Source of the DNA: Achromobacter aegrifaciens
GTDB taxonomy: Bacteria > Pseudomonadota > Gammaproteobacteria > Burkholderiales > Burkholderiaceae_B
Assembly (NCBI RefSeq): GCF_902859735.1
Contig: NZ_CADIJY010000021.1
Location: forward strand, 18,002 to 82,001
DNA: 64,000 nucleotides
Reading direction: 5' to 3'
Shown here: positions 55,672 to 64,000 of the stretch, piece after piece
How the letters are laid out: every line of letters begins with the position of its first letter
How positions within the stretch are numbered: the first letter of the stretch is position 1
Made by a program: the position numbers and the translations under genes
Notes under the pieces: generated by a model
The model's input: the letters and a program-made list of their open reading frames with translations, nothing else
Database searches by the model: none
What the model was told of the DNA's origin: nothing

Positions 55672-56408
55672 TTTCTGACGTCCGTACCGCAGTCCGCCCG
55701 TTGATGCTCGCCGCGGCGCTCTCCACCGCCGCGCTCTCGCTGTCGGCCTGCGCGCCCCTGATCGTGGGCGGCGCGGCCGCCACCACCGCGGTCGTCGTGA
55801 CGGACCGCCGCACCTCCGGCATCCAGCTCGAAGACCAGAACATGGCGTTCAAGGCGCAGAGCCAGATCTCGCAGAAGCTGGGCGACACCGCCCGCGTCAA
55901 TGCCATGGCCTACGGCGGCCACCTGCTGCTGACCGGTGACGTGCCCACCGAAGAAGCCAAGAACCAGGCCACCACCATCGCCCAGGGCGTGGAAAACGTC
56001 AAACAGGTCATCAACCAGTTGAACGTCGGCCCCATCGCCTCGTTCGGCACGCGCTCCAACGACACCTGGCTGACCTCCAAGGTCAAGACCGCCCTGCTCA
56101 ACACCAAGTACGTGCCGTCCGGCACCATCGCGGTCACGACCGACCACAGCGTGGTCTACCTGATGGGCAAGGTGACGCAGGCCGAAGGCGAATATGCCGC
56201 CAACGCCACCGCCGACGTCGGCGGCGTGGCCAAGGTGGTTAAACTGTTCGAGACGATCAGCCGCGAGGAAGCCATCCGGCTGTCGAATACCGGTTCCAAG
56301 ACCAACACTTCCACGGAAACCAAAGCGCCCATCGAAAGCGGCGCCGGCGCAAGCAGCGATAACGCGGCCGGCACCAGCAGCGGCGTAGAGGCCATGCCCA
56401 TCAAATGA
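55668..56408 (+). CDS. BON-domain outer-membrane lipoprotein (DolP/YraP-like)
   Basis: The 246-residue protein has a lipoprotein signal ending LSLSAC with Cys27, then two BON domains (about 45-115, AYGGHLLLTGDVPTEEAKNQ, and about 120-195, TVYLMGKV-like here HSVVYLMGKVTQAEGEY). E. coli DolP (YraP) binds anionic phospholipid at the septum and supports outer-membrane integrity. A Ser/Thr-rich C-terminal tail of about 40 residues is extra. The start and end overlap diaA and the TlpA-like gene by 4 bp each. Confidence 0.9.
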   Translation: MISDVRTAVRPLMLAAALSTAALSLSACAPLIVGGAAATTAVVVTDRRTSGIQLEDQNMAFKAQSQISQKLGDTARVNAMAYGGHLLLTGDVPTEEAKNQATTIAQGVENVKQVINQLNVGPIASFGTRSNDTWLTSKVKTALLNTKYVPSGTIAVTTDHSVVYLMGKVTQAEGEYAANATADVGGVAKVVKLFETISREEAIRLSNTGSKTNTSTETKAPIESGAGASSDNAAGTSSGVEAMPIK

Positions 56409-56899
56409 AGAAAGCCATCATCGCGTTGGCCGTCCTGGTGGCGGTCGGCATCGGCGCCTGGTTCGTCATGCGCCCCGCCCAGACCGCGCCCGACGTCACC
56501 TTCACCACGCTGGAAGGCAAGACCTTCTCGATGCAGGACCTGCGCGGCAAGGTCGTGCTGGTCAAGTTCTGGGCCACCAGCTGCGTGACCTGTGTGAAGC
56601 AGATGCCGGAAACGATCTCGGCCTACAACGAGTACGCCGCCAAGGGCTACCAGGCGGTTGCGGTCGCCATGAACTACGACCCGCCCAACTTCGTGCTGAA
56701 CTTCGCCGAAACGCGCAAGCTGCCCTTCCCGGTGGCCCTGGACACCAAGGGCGACATTGCCCGGGCCTTCGGCGACATCCGCCTCACGCCCACGGCCTTC
56801 CTGATCGACAAGCAAGGTCGCATCATCAAGCGCTACCTGGGCGAATACGACGTGGCGGAATTCCATGCCACCGTGGAAAAGGCCCTGGCGGCGGGCTGA
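56405..56899 (+). CDS. TlpA/ResA-like membrane-anchored thioredoxin
   Basis: The 164-residue protein has an N-terminal membrane anchor (KKAIIALAVLVAVGIGAWFV) and a thioredoxin domain facing the periplasm, with redox site WATSCVTCVKQMP and the cis-proline loop RLTPTAFLIDKQG. Members reduce apocytochrome c or other exported thiols. Its start overlaps the BON gene; it is the last gene of the diaA run, followed by a strong terminator. Confidence 0.93.
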   Translation: MKKAIIALAVLVAVGIGAWFVMRPAQTAPDVTFTTLEGKTFSMQDLRGKVVLVKFWATSCVTCVKQMPETISAYNEYAAKGYQAVAVAMNYDPPNFVLNFAETRKLPFPVALDTKGDIARAFGDIRLTPTAFLIDKQGRIIKRYLGEYDVAEFHATVEKALAAG

Positions 56900-56919
56900 G
56901 CGCCGCAGCCCCACAAAGG

Positions 56920-56946
56920 ACCGCCCCGACTGGGCGGTTTTTTTTT
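56920..56946 (+). terminator. Intrinsic terminator after the TlpA-like gene
   Basis: CCGCCC (56921-56926) and GGGCGG (56932-56937) form a GC stem around CGACT, followed by nine T residues. Confidence 0.93.
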
Positions 56947-56983
56947 CGCCCGGCAACCGGCCCCTTCGCGACGGCGCCCAAAA

Positions 56984-57007
56984 GAAAAACCGCCCGATGG
57001 GCGGTTT
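56984..57007 (-). terminator. Intrinsic terminator of metQ
   Basis: AAACCGCCC (56987-56995) pairs with GGGCGGTTT (56999-57007) around GAT. On the minus strand it is followed by TTTTTCTTTT, 27 bp past the metQ stop. Confidence 0.9.
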
Positions 57008-57033
57008 CCAGATCAGGCCACGGCGGGCCGGAA

Positions 57034-57822
57034 TCAGAACGCCGGAACCACGGCGCCCTTGTACTTGTCCTGGATGAACTTCTTCACCTCGGGCGTGTGC
57101 AGGGCCTGCACCAGCTTCTTGATGCCGGGCGCGTCCTTGTTGTCCGCGCGGGTCACCAGGATGTTGGCGTAGGGCGAATCCGAGCCTTCGATGAAGAGGG
57201 CGTCCTTGGTCGGGACCAGGCCGGCCTCCAGCGCGTAGTTGGTGTTGATCAGCGCCAGGTCCACGTCGTCCAGCGAGCGCGGCAGCATGGCGGCTTCCAG
57301 TTCGCGGAACTTCAGCTTCTTGGGGTTCTCGACCACGTCCGCGGCCGTCGCCAGGATGTTGGACGGATCCTTCAGCTTGATCACGCCCTGCTTCTGCAGC
57401 AACACCAGCGCGCGGCCGCCGTTGGAGGGATCGTTCGGGATCGCGATGGTCGCGCCGTCCTTGAGCTCGGACAGGCTCTTGATCTTCTTGGAATAGCCGC
57501 CGAAGGGCTCGACGTGCACCAGCGCCACCGGCACCAGCGTGGCCTTGCGGTCCTTGTTGAAGGAATCCAGATAGGGCTTGTGCTGGAAGAAGTTGGCATC
57601 CAGCTGCTTATCCGCCAGTTGCAGGTTGGGCTGCACGTAGTCGCTGAACACCTTGATGTCGAGCTCCACGCCTTCCTTGGCCAGTTGCGGCTTCACCACT
57701 TCCAGGATCTCGGCATGGGGGACCTGGGTCGCGCCCACCACCACTTTTTCGGCATGGGCGGCGTTCGCCGCCACCAGGAACACCGACGCCGCCAGAGCGG
57801 ACCGGACAAAGTTCAAACGCAT
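57034..57822 (-). CDS. metQ: MetQ/NlpA-family periplasmic methionine-binding protein
   Basis: The 262-residue protein has a signal peptide (about residues 1-24, ending ANAAHA) and the NlpA fold: VGATQVPHAEILEVVKPQLA, FSDYVQPNLQLADKQLDANF, FQHKPYLDSFN, TIAIPNDPSNGGRALVLLQK. It lacks a lipobox Cys at the cleavage site, so it is soluble. No metN or metI lies next to it, so it must use a transporter encoded elsewhere. An AAGAGG Shine-Dalgarno precedes the ATG, and a terminator-like hairpin lies in its leader. Confidence 0.94.
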   Translation of the reverse strand: MRLNFVRSALAASVFLVAANAAHAEKVVVGATQVPHAEILEVVKPQLAKEGVELDIKVFSDYVQPNLQLADKQLDANFFQHKPYLDSFNKDRKATLVPVALVHVEPFGGYSKKIKSLSELKDGATIAIPNDPSNGGRALVLLQKQGVIKLKDPSNILATAADVVENPKKLKFRELEAAMLPRSLDDVDLALINTNYALEAGLVPTKDALFIEGSDSPYANILVTRADNKDAPGIKKLVQALHTPEVKKFIQDKYKGAVVPAF

Positions 57823-57842
57823 GTGTTGCCTCTTTTATGGGT

Positions 57843-57899
57843 AAAAAATCGGGGCCGATGCCCCTGCCGGTGTGGCCCGGCCCCCTTTTGCGGGGCCGG
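57843..57899 (-). promoter_or_regulatory. Structured metQ leader with a possible attenuator
   Basis: On the minus strand, about 20 bp before metQ, GGGGC-AUCG-GCCCC (57864 to 57851) is followed by GA and six U (57848-57843), the form of an intrinsic terminator. Just upstream is an 8-bp stem CCGGCCCC / GGGGCCGG (57899-57892, 57884-57877) with a 7-base loop. These could form an attenuation switch for metQ. It does not resemble a SAM riboswitch that I can recognise. Confidence 0.4.
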
Positions 57900-58054
57900 C
57901 CGTTGCGAAATCGCCCCCAATTTACCTGAATGCCGGTTATTTGTCGGGCATATGAACATGGGTTTAAAGCATAAGAAACCTGTGGGTACTACAATCCGTC
58001 GTATGCTTGCGCTACCGCGTCCCGGACGCGTTTTTGTGCAGGCATTTTTTCTAA

Positions 58055-58989
<935 letters not shown>

Positions 58990-58990
<1 letters not shown>

Positions 58991-59736
58991 TGCGGGCACA
59001 GCGTTACCTGTTGCGGCCGGCGGTGCGCGTGCGCCGCTCGCGCCGCGCGGCCACGGGCGATTCCGAACGCCTGTGGCTGTTCGACCTGGACAACACGCTC
59101 CATGACACCTCGCACGCCATCTTCCCGAAGATCGACCACGGCATGACCATGGCCGTGGTCGAGGCACTGAACGTCGACATCGACACTGCCAACCACCTGC
59201 GCTCGCAGTACTGGAAACGCTACGGCGCCACCATGATAGGCATGGTGCGCCATCACGGCGTGGACCCCCATGATTTCCTGCACCGCAGCCATGACTTCGA
59301 CGTCGGCCCCCTGGTGCGCGCGGAAAAGGCGCTGGCCTACAAGCTGAGCCGACTGCCGGGCCGCAAGGTGCTGCTGACCAACGCGCCGCTGCACTATGCG
59401 CGTGCGGTGCTCGCGCGCCTGGGCATCCTGCGCCAGTTCGACAGCCTCTGGGCCATCGAGCACATGCGGCTGCACGGCGAGTTCCGGCCCAAGCCTTCGC
59501 CCACCCTGCTGCGCCACGTGCTGGCCCGCGAAGGCGTGCAGGCGCGCAACGCGGTGCTGGTGGAAGACACCTTGGCCAATCTGCGCGGCGCGCGCCAGGC
59601 AGGGCTGCGCACGGTGCACGTGTATCACCCCGGCACGCCGTTCGCCCGCGGCCGTTCGCAGCGGCCGGCCTATGTCGACTTGCGGGTAAACTCCGTCAGT
59701 GATTTGCTGTTACGCCGACGCCCCTTGCGGGGATAG
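58990..59736 (+). CDS. HAD-family pyrimidine 5'-nucleotidase
   Basis: The 248-residue HAD hydrolase has motif I LWLFDLDNTLHDTSHAIFPK, motif II LLTNAPLHYARAVLARLGI, the lysine in FRPKPSPTLLRHVL and motif III VLVEDTLANLRGARQAG. It matches the SDT1/Pyr 5'-nucleotidase group that dephosphorylates UMP/CMP or non-canonical pyrimidine nucleotides. It overlaps argB by one base and is followed by slmA, the order seen in Bordetella. Confidence 0.92.
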
Positions 59737-59792
59737 CGGCGCGCTCCTCCCCTCCCCTTCACCGTCAAGCCTGCGCGAGAGCAGACCCTTCC

Positions 59793-60368
59793 ATGGCGAG
59801 CAAACCCGGCGAGCGCAAGACCCAGATTCTGCAAACCCTGGCCGAGATGCTGGAGCAGCCGCACGCCTCCCGCATCACCACGGCGGCCCTCGCCGCGCGC
59901 CTGGAAGTCTCTGAAGCCGCGTTGTACCGGCACTTCGCCAGCAAGGCGCAGATGTTCGAAGGGCTGATCGAATTCATCGAAACCAGCATCTTCACGCTGG
60001 TGAACCAGATCGCCATCGCCGAGCCCCAAGGCCTGACCCAGGCCCACCAGACCGTCTCCATGCTGCTGACCTTCTCGGAACGCAACAAGGGCATGACGCG
60101 CGTGCTGACCGGCGATGCGCTGGTCACGGAAGACAACCGCCTGCAGGAACGCATCAACCACATCAACGACCGCATCGAGGCGTCGTTGAAGCAATCGCTG
60201 CGCATCGCGGTCACCGATGGCGGCCTGCCGCCGCAGGCCAATGTGGCGGCGCACGCCAGCCTGCTGACGCATCTGGTGCTGGGCCGCTGGCTGCGTTACG
60301 CGCAGAGCGGCTGGCGCATCGCGCCCACGCTGCATCTGGACGAGCAGCTACGCCTGGCGCTAGGCTGA
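59793..60368 (+). CDS. slmA: Nucleoid occlusion factor SlmA
   Basis: The 191-residue TetR-family protein binds DNA across the nucleoid and blocks FtsZ there, so cells do not divide over unsegregated DNA. The N-terminal helix-turn-helix [20 protein letters not shown] with [18 protein letters not shown] is nearly that of E. coli SlmA ([21 protein letters not shown]). The C-terminal part matches in length. It lies 56 bp after the nucleotidase. Confidence 0.93.
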   Translation: [191 protein letters not shown]

Positions 60369-60455
60369 GCGGCCGGGGCTGCCTGCCGGCCCTCGCGCGA
60401 ATTAGTATCGTGAAACGATCTAATTAATTTTCCATCCGTCTCTATTTCCGCCCAT

Positions 60456-60473
60456 TTGCATTGTTCCATGCAA
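60456..60473. promoter_or_regulatory. Operator-like palindrome TTGCAT-N6-ATGCAA
   Basis: TTGCAT (60456-60461) and ATGCAA (60468-60473) form a perfect 18-bp dyad; a second dyad ATTGTT/AACAAT (60460-60465, 60472-60477) overlaps it. It lies about 210 bp upstream of the DASS gene. Confidence 0.5.
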
Positions 60474-60608
60474 CAATCTCCGCTTGCCGGCGGCGCGGGG
60501 CGACGAGCATAATGCCCGTCAGAGGTTTTCCACAAGCCCAAATCTCCACAGGCTTGATCAGTATCAATACGGGTTTTCCGCAATGCCGTCACGATCATGC
60601 TGTAGCGT

Positions 60609-60655
60609 CGACACACCGATTTGACCTATCCCGTTGCTCGCGGGGCGGTGTGTCG
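60609..60655. promoter_or_regulatory. 10-bp inverted repeat just upstream of the DASS gene
   Basis: CGACACACCG (60609-60618) and CGGTGTGTCG (60646-60655) are exact reverse complements, 27 bp apart, each followed by TTTGACC within a few bases. The right arm ends 27 bp before the start codon. It could be an operator or an RNA stem in the leader. Confidence 0.5.
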
Positions 60656-60682
60656 GCAGTTTGACCTCAACCGGAGATGGAT

Positions 60683-62176
60683 ATGACCGCGCAAGCCGCC
60701 GTCCCTGCCTCGCAAGCCCCAAAGAAAACCAAAATTCCAATCGGACTCATCGCCGGCGTCCTAGTGATGATCGGCGTGCTGATGATGCCTTTGCCCGCCG
60801 ACCTGCCCGTCGCGGGTCACCGGATGCTCGCCATCCTGGCATTCGCAGTGGTGGTCTGGATTACCGAAGCCGTGTCCTACGAAGCCAGCGCGATCATGAT
60901 CACGACGCTGATGGCCTTCCTGCTGGGCACGGCTCCGACAATCAAAGACCCGCAAGTGGTTTATGGCACCTCGGCCGCGATCAGCATGGCGCTGACCGGC
61001 TTCGCGAACTCGGCGCTGGCGCTGGTCACCGGCGCCTTGTTCATTGCGGCCGCCATGACCTTCACCGGGCTGGACCGGCGCATCGCCCTGGTGACGCTGG
61101 CCAAGGTGGGCACCAGCACGCGCCGCATCCTGATCGGATGTATCGCCGTGACCATCGTGCTGAGCCTCGTGGTGCCCAGCGCCACCGCGCGCAGCGCGGC
61201 CGTGGTGCCCATCATGATGGGCGTCATCGCAGCCTTCGGCGTGGACAAGCGTTCCAACATCGCCGCCGGCATCATGATCATCGTGGCGCAGGCCACCAGC
61301 ATCTGGAACGTCGGCATCCAGACCGCCGCCGCGCAGAACCTGCTGACCGTCGGCTTCATGGAAAAAATGCTGGGCGAACGCGTGGCATGGTCGGACTGGC
61401 TGATCGCTGGCGCCCCCTGGTCGCTGATCATGTCGGCCGTGCTGATCATCATCGTGCTCAAGCTGCTGCCGCCGGAAAGCGACAGCATCGCGGGAGGCAA
61501 GGAAGCCGTCGAGAAGTCGCTGCTTGAACTGGGCCCCATGACCGGCGCGCAAAAACGCCTGATGGCCGTGTCGCTGATGCTGCTGCTGTTCTGGTCGACC
61601 GAAGGCAAGCTGCACAAGTTCGACACCACTTCCACCACCTACTTCGGCCTGGTCCTGCTGCTGCTGCCGCGCTTTGGCGTGATGACGTGGAAAGACGTGC
61701 AATCGCGCATCCCATGGGGCACCGTGATCGTGTTCGGCGTCGGTATCAGCCTGGGCACCGCCCTGCTGACGACCCAGGCTGGCCAATGGCTGGGCAACCA
61801 GGTCGTGGCGCACACCGGACTGGACCACCTCGGACCGCTGGCGATCTTCGCGATCCTGGCCGCCTTCCTCATTGTCATCCACCTGGGTTTCGCCAGCGCC
61901 ACCGCGCTGACCTCGGCCATGCTGCCGATCCTGATCTCGGTGCTGGCCACGCTGCCGGGCGAATTCAGCCGCCTGGGCATGACCATGCTGCTGGGCTTTG
62001 TCGTCAGCTACGGTTTCATCCTGCCCATCAACGCGCCGCAGAACATGGTGTGCCTGGGAACGGAGACCTTCAACGCCAAGCAGTTCGCCAAGGTCGGCAT
62101 CATCGTCACCATCGTCGGCTACCTGCTGATGCTGCTGATGGGCATGACCTACTGGCGCTGGCTGGGCTGGCTGTAA
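60683..62176 (+). CDS. DASS (SLC13) family sodium-coupled anion transporter
   Basis: The 497-residue protein has about 12-14 membrane segments and the DASS family repeats: VVVWITEAVSYEASAIMITT, then VPSATARSAAVVPIMMGVIA in the first half and ILPINAPQNMVCLGTETFN in the second (substrate/sodium site NAPQN). DASS carriers import dicarboxylates such as succinate, tartrate or sulfoacids. The ATG at 60683 is preferred over 60677 because the GGAG at 60673 gives correct spacing. A dehydrogenase gene follows by 12 bp. Confidence 0.92.
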   Translation: MTAQAAVPASQAPKKTKIPIGLIAGVLVMIGVLMMPLPADLPVAGHRMLAILAFAVVVWITEAVSYEASAIMITTLMAFLLGTAPTIKDPQVVYGTSAAISMALTGFANSALALVTGALFIAAAMTFTGLDRRIALVTLAKVGTSTRRILIGCIAVTIVLSLVVPSATARSAAVVPIMMGVIAAFGVDKRSNIAAGIMIIVAQATSIWNVGIQTAAAQNLLTVGFMEKMLGERVAWSDWLIAGAPWSLIMSAVLIIIVLKLLPPESDSIAGGKEAVEKSLLELGPMTGAQKRLMAVSLMLLLFWSTEGKLHKFDTTSTTYFGLVLLLLPRFGVMTWKDVQSRIPWGTVIVFGVGISLGTALLTTQAGQWLGNQVVAHTGLDHLGPLAIFAILAAFLIVIHLGFASATALTSAMLPILISVLATLPGEFSRLGMTMLLGFVVSYGFILPINAPQNMVCLGTETFNAKQFAKVGIIVTIVGYLLMLLMGMTYWRWLGWL

Positions 62177-62188
62177 GGAGGGCGCGTC

Positions 62189-63241
62189 ATGAAGATTTCG
62201 ATCGCCCAAGCCAATGAATACGGCCGCCGCGTGCTGATGGCCCAAGGCGTGCCCGAGGACATCGCCCGCGACGTGGCCGAGCACCTGGTCGAGTCCGACC
62301 GGGTGGGCTACACCAGCCACGGCCTGTCCATCCTGACGAACTACCGGCGCGTGCTGTCCGAGGGCCTGGCCCAGGCCGACGGCCGGCCCGAACTGGTCAA
62401 CGACCGCGGCGCAATGCTGGCCTACGACGGCCACCACGGGCTGGGCCAGTATGTCGGCAAGGTCGTCATCGAGAAGGCCATCGAGCGCACGCAGGAGCAC
62501 GGCCAGTGCATCCTGACCCTGCGTCACAGCCATCACCTGGGCCGCATGGGCCACTACGGGGAAATGGTGGCGGCCAAGGGCCTGATCCTGCTGGCTTTCA
62601 CCAACGTGATCAACCGCTCGCCGACCGTGGCGCCTTTCGGCGGCGCGCAGGCCTGCCTGACCACCAACCCGCTGTGCTTCGCCGGCCCGCTGCCGGGCGG
62701 CCGTCCGCCGTTCCTGGTGGACATGGCCACCAGCTCGATCGCCGTCAACAAGGCGCGGGTGCTGGCCGCCAAAGGCGAGGAAGCGCCCGCGGGCTCGCTG
62801 ATCGACGCCCAGGGCAATCCGACCACGGATCCGAACGCGCTGTTCACCGACCCGCCCGGCGCGCTGCTGCCGTTCGGCGGCCACAAGGGCTATGCCCTGG
62901 GTCTGGTGGCCGAACTGTTGGCCGGCGTGCTGTCTGGCGGCGGCACGATCCAGCCGCAGCATCCACGCACCGGCGTAGCGACGAACAACATGTTCGCGCT
63001 GCTGCTGGATCCGCAGGTGGACTTCAATACGGATTGGCGGTCGATGGAGGTGGGCGCGTTCATCGACTACCTGCACGCCTGCAAGCCGCAACCGGGCGTC
63101 GAAGGCGTGCAGTATCCGGGCGAGTACGAAGCTCGCAACCGGGCGCTTAACGAGGATACGCTGACGTTCGATAGCCGGATTTGGGATGGTCTTACCAAGC
63201 TGGCGGTCGACCTTGGGGTGCCTGAGGCGTTGCCTGCTTGA
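62189..63241 (+). CDS. Malate/L-lactate dehydrogenase-family (Ldh2) oxidoreductase
   Basis: The 350-residue NAD(P)-dependent enzyme belongs to the Ldh2/MDH2 family, which includes malate, sulfolactate, ureidoglycolate and 2,3-diketogulonate reductases. Motifs are RHSHHLGRMGHYGEMVAAKG with catalytic His, TTNPLCFAGPLPGG, and LPFGGHKGYALGLVAELLAG. A strong TAAGGAGG Shine-Dalgarno precedes the ATG. Being paired with a DASS importer suggests it acts on the imported 2-hydroxyacid; the exact acid is not decided by sequence. Confidence 0.92.
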   Translation: MKISIAQANEYGRRVLMAQGVPEDIARDVAEHLVESDRVGYTSHGLSILTNYRRVLSEGLAQADGRPELVNDRGAMLAYDGHHGLGQYVGKVVIEKAIERTQEHGQCILTLRHSHHLGRMGHYGEMVAAKGLILLAFTNVINRSPTVAPFGGAQACLTTNPLCFAGPLPGGRPPFLVDMATSSIAVNKARVLAAKGEEAPAGSLIDAQGNPTTDPNALFTDPPGALLPFGGHKGYALGLVAELLAGVLSGGGTIQPQHPRTGVATNNMFALLLDPQVDFNTDWRSMEVGAFIDYLHACKPQPGVEGVQYPGEYEARNRALNEDTLTFDSRIWDGLTKLAVDLGVPEALPA

Positions 63242-63308
63242 GGTTGTAGGCGGTTCTTGCGGGTAACGTTTATTTGCTTGCTTTCGGGCGTTTTGGGTTC
63301 TTAAGACG

Positions 63309-63470
63309 CCCGTCGCATCGGCGGCCCGCCATGCGCGGGGCAACGATTGCGGTCCGGAGCCTTCGCTCCGGACTGCCCCATCCTCATCCTCGTCACCGCC
63401 TGCGGCGGTTCCTTCGGATTCCGTCGGGCTTATCGACGCCCCGCGCATGGCGGGCCGCCGACGCGACGGG
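63309..63470. repeat. 33-bp inverted repeat enclosing a smaller hairpin
   Basis: The 33-base arm at 63309-63341 (from CCCGTCGCATCGGCGG to ATGCGCGGGGC) matches the reverse complement of 63438-63470 with a single mismatch. The 96 bp between include a perfect hairpin GTCCGGAG-CCTTCG-CTCCGGAC at 63352-63373. No transposase frame is present. It may be a miniature palindromic element. Confidence 0.85.
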
Positions 63471-63563
63471 CTCGTTCAACTGCAATTCGGCCTCAGCTGG
63501 GGCGAGCTGTGTGCTTGGCTTTCTAGCAACGGGTGGGGTATGGCGGTGGATCTTGCGGGGCTC

Positions 63564-63598
63564 GCCTCGGGCCGGCCGCCCGGGCGGCCTTCCGAGGC
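63564..63598. repeat. Composite GC palindrome
   Basis: GCCTCGG (63564-63570) and CCGAGGC (63592-63598) flank a perfect 14-bp palindrome GCCGCCCGGGCGGC (63575-63588). Confidence 0.7.
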
Positions 63599-63734
63599 TT
63601 CCGCGGTGTCTTACGGTTGAGAATGACGCTGCGCGCGTGTGAGACACCCATCAGCGTTAACGCGTCAAGGGTGCTGCTCATCACCGAACGTCACCAGGCC
63701 GTTGATCATCACCGACCGCTAAGCCACGGTGCCG

Positions 63735-63797
63735 GATGGGTGGTGCGCGCGAGAAAATCCTCAAGCGCAAGCCGCTGCCTGCCGCGCACCACCCATC
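63735..63797. repeat. 15-bp inverted repeat with a 33-base loop
   Basis: GATGGGTGGTGCGCG (63735-63749) and CGCGCACCACCCATC (63783-63797) are exact reverse complements. Confidence 0.85.
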
Positions 63798-63887
63798 ACC
63801 GCCCCACCCCAATGATGAGCGGCCACTAGCAAACCACGCTCCGCAAACGCGCAAGCGACCATCGCCACGACGCCCAAAACCACGTAT

Positions 63888-63921
63888 GTAGCTTACGGCC
63901 GCCCGCGCGGCCGTAAGCTAC
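63888..63921. repeat. Perfect 15-bp hairpin
   Basis: GTAGCTTACGGCCGC (63888-63902) pairs exactly with GCGGCCGTAAGCTAC (63907-63921) around CCGC. A related motif, CGTACGTAGCCCGTAGGCGC, begins near 63976 and runs to the window edge. Confidence 0.85.
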
Positions 63922-64000
63922 GGGCAACGCAAGACTCGTCACCGATCACGGATCTAGCAGCGCAGCGACCCAAGACGTACGTAGCCCGTAGGCGCGGGCG

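Larger units (their letters stand above)
60369..60682. promoter_or_regulatory. Control region between slmA and the DASS transporter gene, rich in palindromes
   Basis: The 314-bp gap has no convincing gene but several dyads: GGCCGG/CCGGCC at 60371-60391; an AT-rich hairpin ATTAG-T-ATCGT-GAA-ACGAT-CTAAT at 60401-60424 followed by TAATTTT, which could end slmA transcripts; TTGCAT-N6-ATGCAA at 60456-60473, a good operator form; and a 10-bp repeat near the start of the transporter. TTTGACC occurs at 60620 and 60660. Confidence 0.55.
63242..64000. other. Noncoding, palindrome-rich region at the right edge
   Basis: About 760 bp without a convincing gene; the open frames that exist are shadows of repeated GC-rich words. 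It contains at least five inverted repeats, given separately, and ends with a partial copy of a palindrome near 63975-64000 (CGTACGTAGCCCGTAGGCGC). It may be a cluster of mobile palindromic repeats. Confidence 0.6.

Noticed and set aside
60296-60616. 106-codon minus-strand frame between slmA and the DASS gene
   Set aside because: No Shine-Dalgarno, mixed composition, overlaps the slmA 3' end and the palindromes; no family resemblance.
60761-63448. 895-codon minus-strand frame opposite the DASS and dehydrogenase genes
   Set aside because: It spans two well-supported plus-strand genes and has shadow composition with no recognisable domain.
63274-63829. Frames of about 100-120 codons in the right-edge noncoding region
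   Set aside because: They cross the inverted repeats, are Arg/Pro/Ala-rich and share no features with proteins I recognise.

Overview
The window is GC-rich, densely packed chromosomal DNA, best explained as the core chromosome of a betaproteobacterium of the family Alcaligenaceae (Achromobacter/Bordetella type). The clues are a Bug-family periplasmic receptor, a DUF4148 repeat protein, a Burkholderiales-type gammaproteobacteria-unlike porin, the rsmB-DUF4390-ntrY-ntrX-trkA cluster and the kdsD-kdsC-lptCAB-hpf-ptsN-hprK cluster. No rRNA, tRNA, CRISPR array, prophage or insertion sequence was seen. About 63 protein genes are supported; many are joined by 4-bp ATGA or GTGA overlaps. Start codons were moved downstream of the longest frame where a signal peptide, Shine-Dalgarno sequence or operon overlap decided it.

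Layout. 0-6.5 kb (minus): rsmB, DUF4390, ntrY, a short ntrX, trkA and the start of trkH, linking rRNA methylation, a two-component system and potassium uptake. 6.6-13.4 kb: an accessory block with a LysE exporter, an orphan HTH protein, rimO, a divergent SMR efflux/HxlR pair, a ferritin-like protein, a LOG-family protein, and SnoaL-like, HAD and PPOX proteins. 13.4-16.3 kb: fmt, def and divergent dprA. 16.4-28.7 kb: amino acid and organic acid metabolism (HMG-CoA lyase, amino acid binding protein, aminotransferase, YggS, Bug receptor, a 1319-residue FAD/iron-sulfur oxidoreductase, YqaA, ilvA). 28.8-32.1 kb: porin, the three-repeat DUF4148 protein and a divergent LysR regulator. 32.1-39.7 kb (minus): apt and a full cytochrome bd set (GbsR-type regulator, cydA, cydB, the 41-codon cydX, cydD, cydC). 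40-41.2 kb: purT.

41.3-47.4 kb: the Kdo and LPS-export operon kdsD-kdsC-lptC-lptA-lptB followed by hpf, ptsN and hprK. The rpoN gene that usually lies between lptB and hpf is absent. This fits the short NtrX at 1.5-2.2 kb, which lacks the AAA+ domain that contacts sigma-54. 47.4-53 kb: a MocR-type regulator and two c-type cytochrome genes separate hprK from rapZ-rlpA. 52.9-56.9 kb: ogt, rsmI, yraN, diaA/gmhA, a BON lipoprotein and a TlpA-like thioredoxin. 57-60.4 kb: metQ with a possible attenuator leader, then argB, a HAD nucleotidase and slmA. 60.7-63.2 kb: a DASS anion transporter with a malate/lactate dehydrogenase-family enzyme, preceded by several palindromes. 63.2-64 kb: about 760 noncoding bases rich in large inverted repeats.

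No clearly new multi-gene system was found. The most unusual signals are the paired loss of rpoN and of the NtrX AAA+ domain, the palindrome-rich right end, the structured metQ leader, and promoters whose -10 box sits directly before the start codon. All assignments are by reading the sequence; no database search was run.
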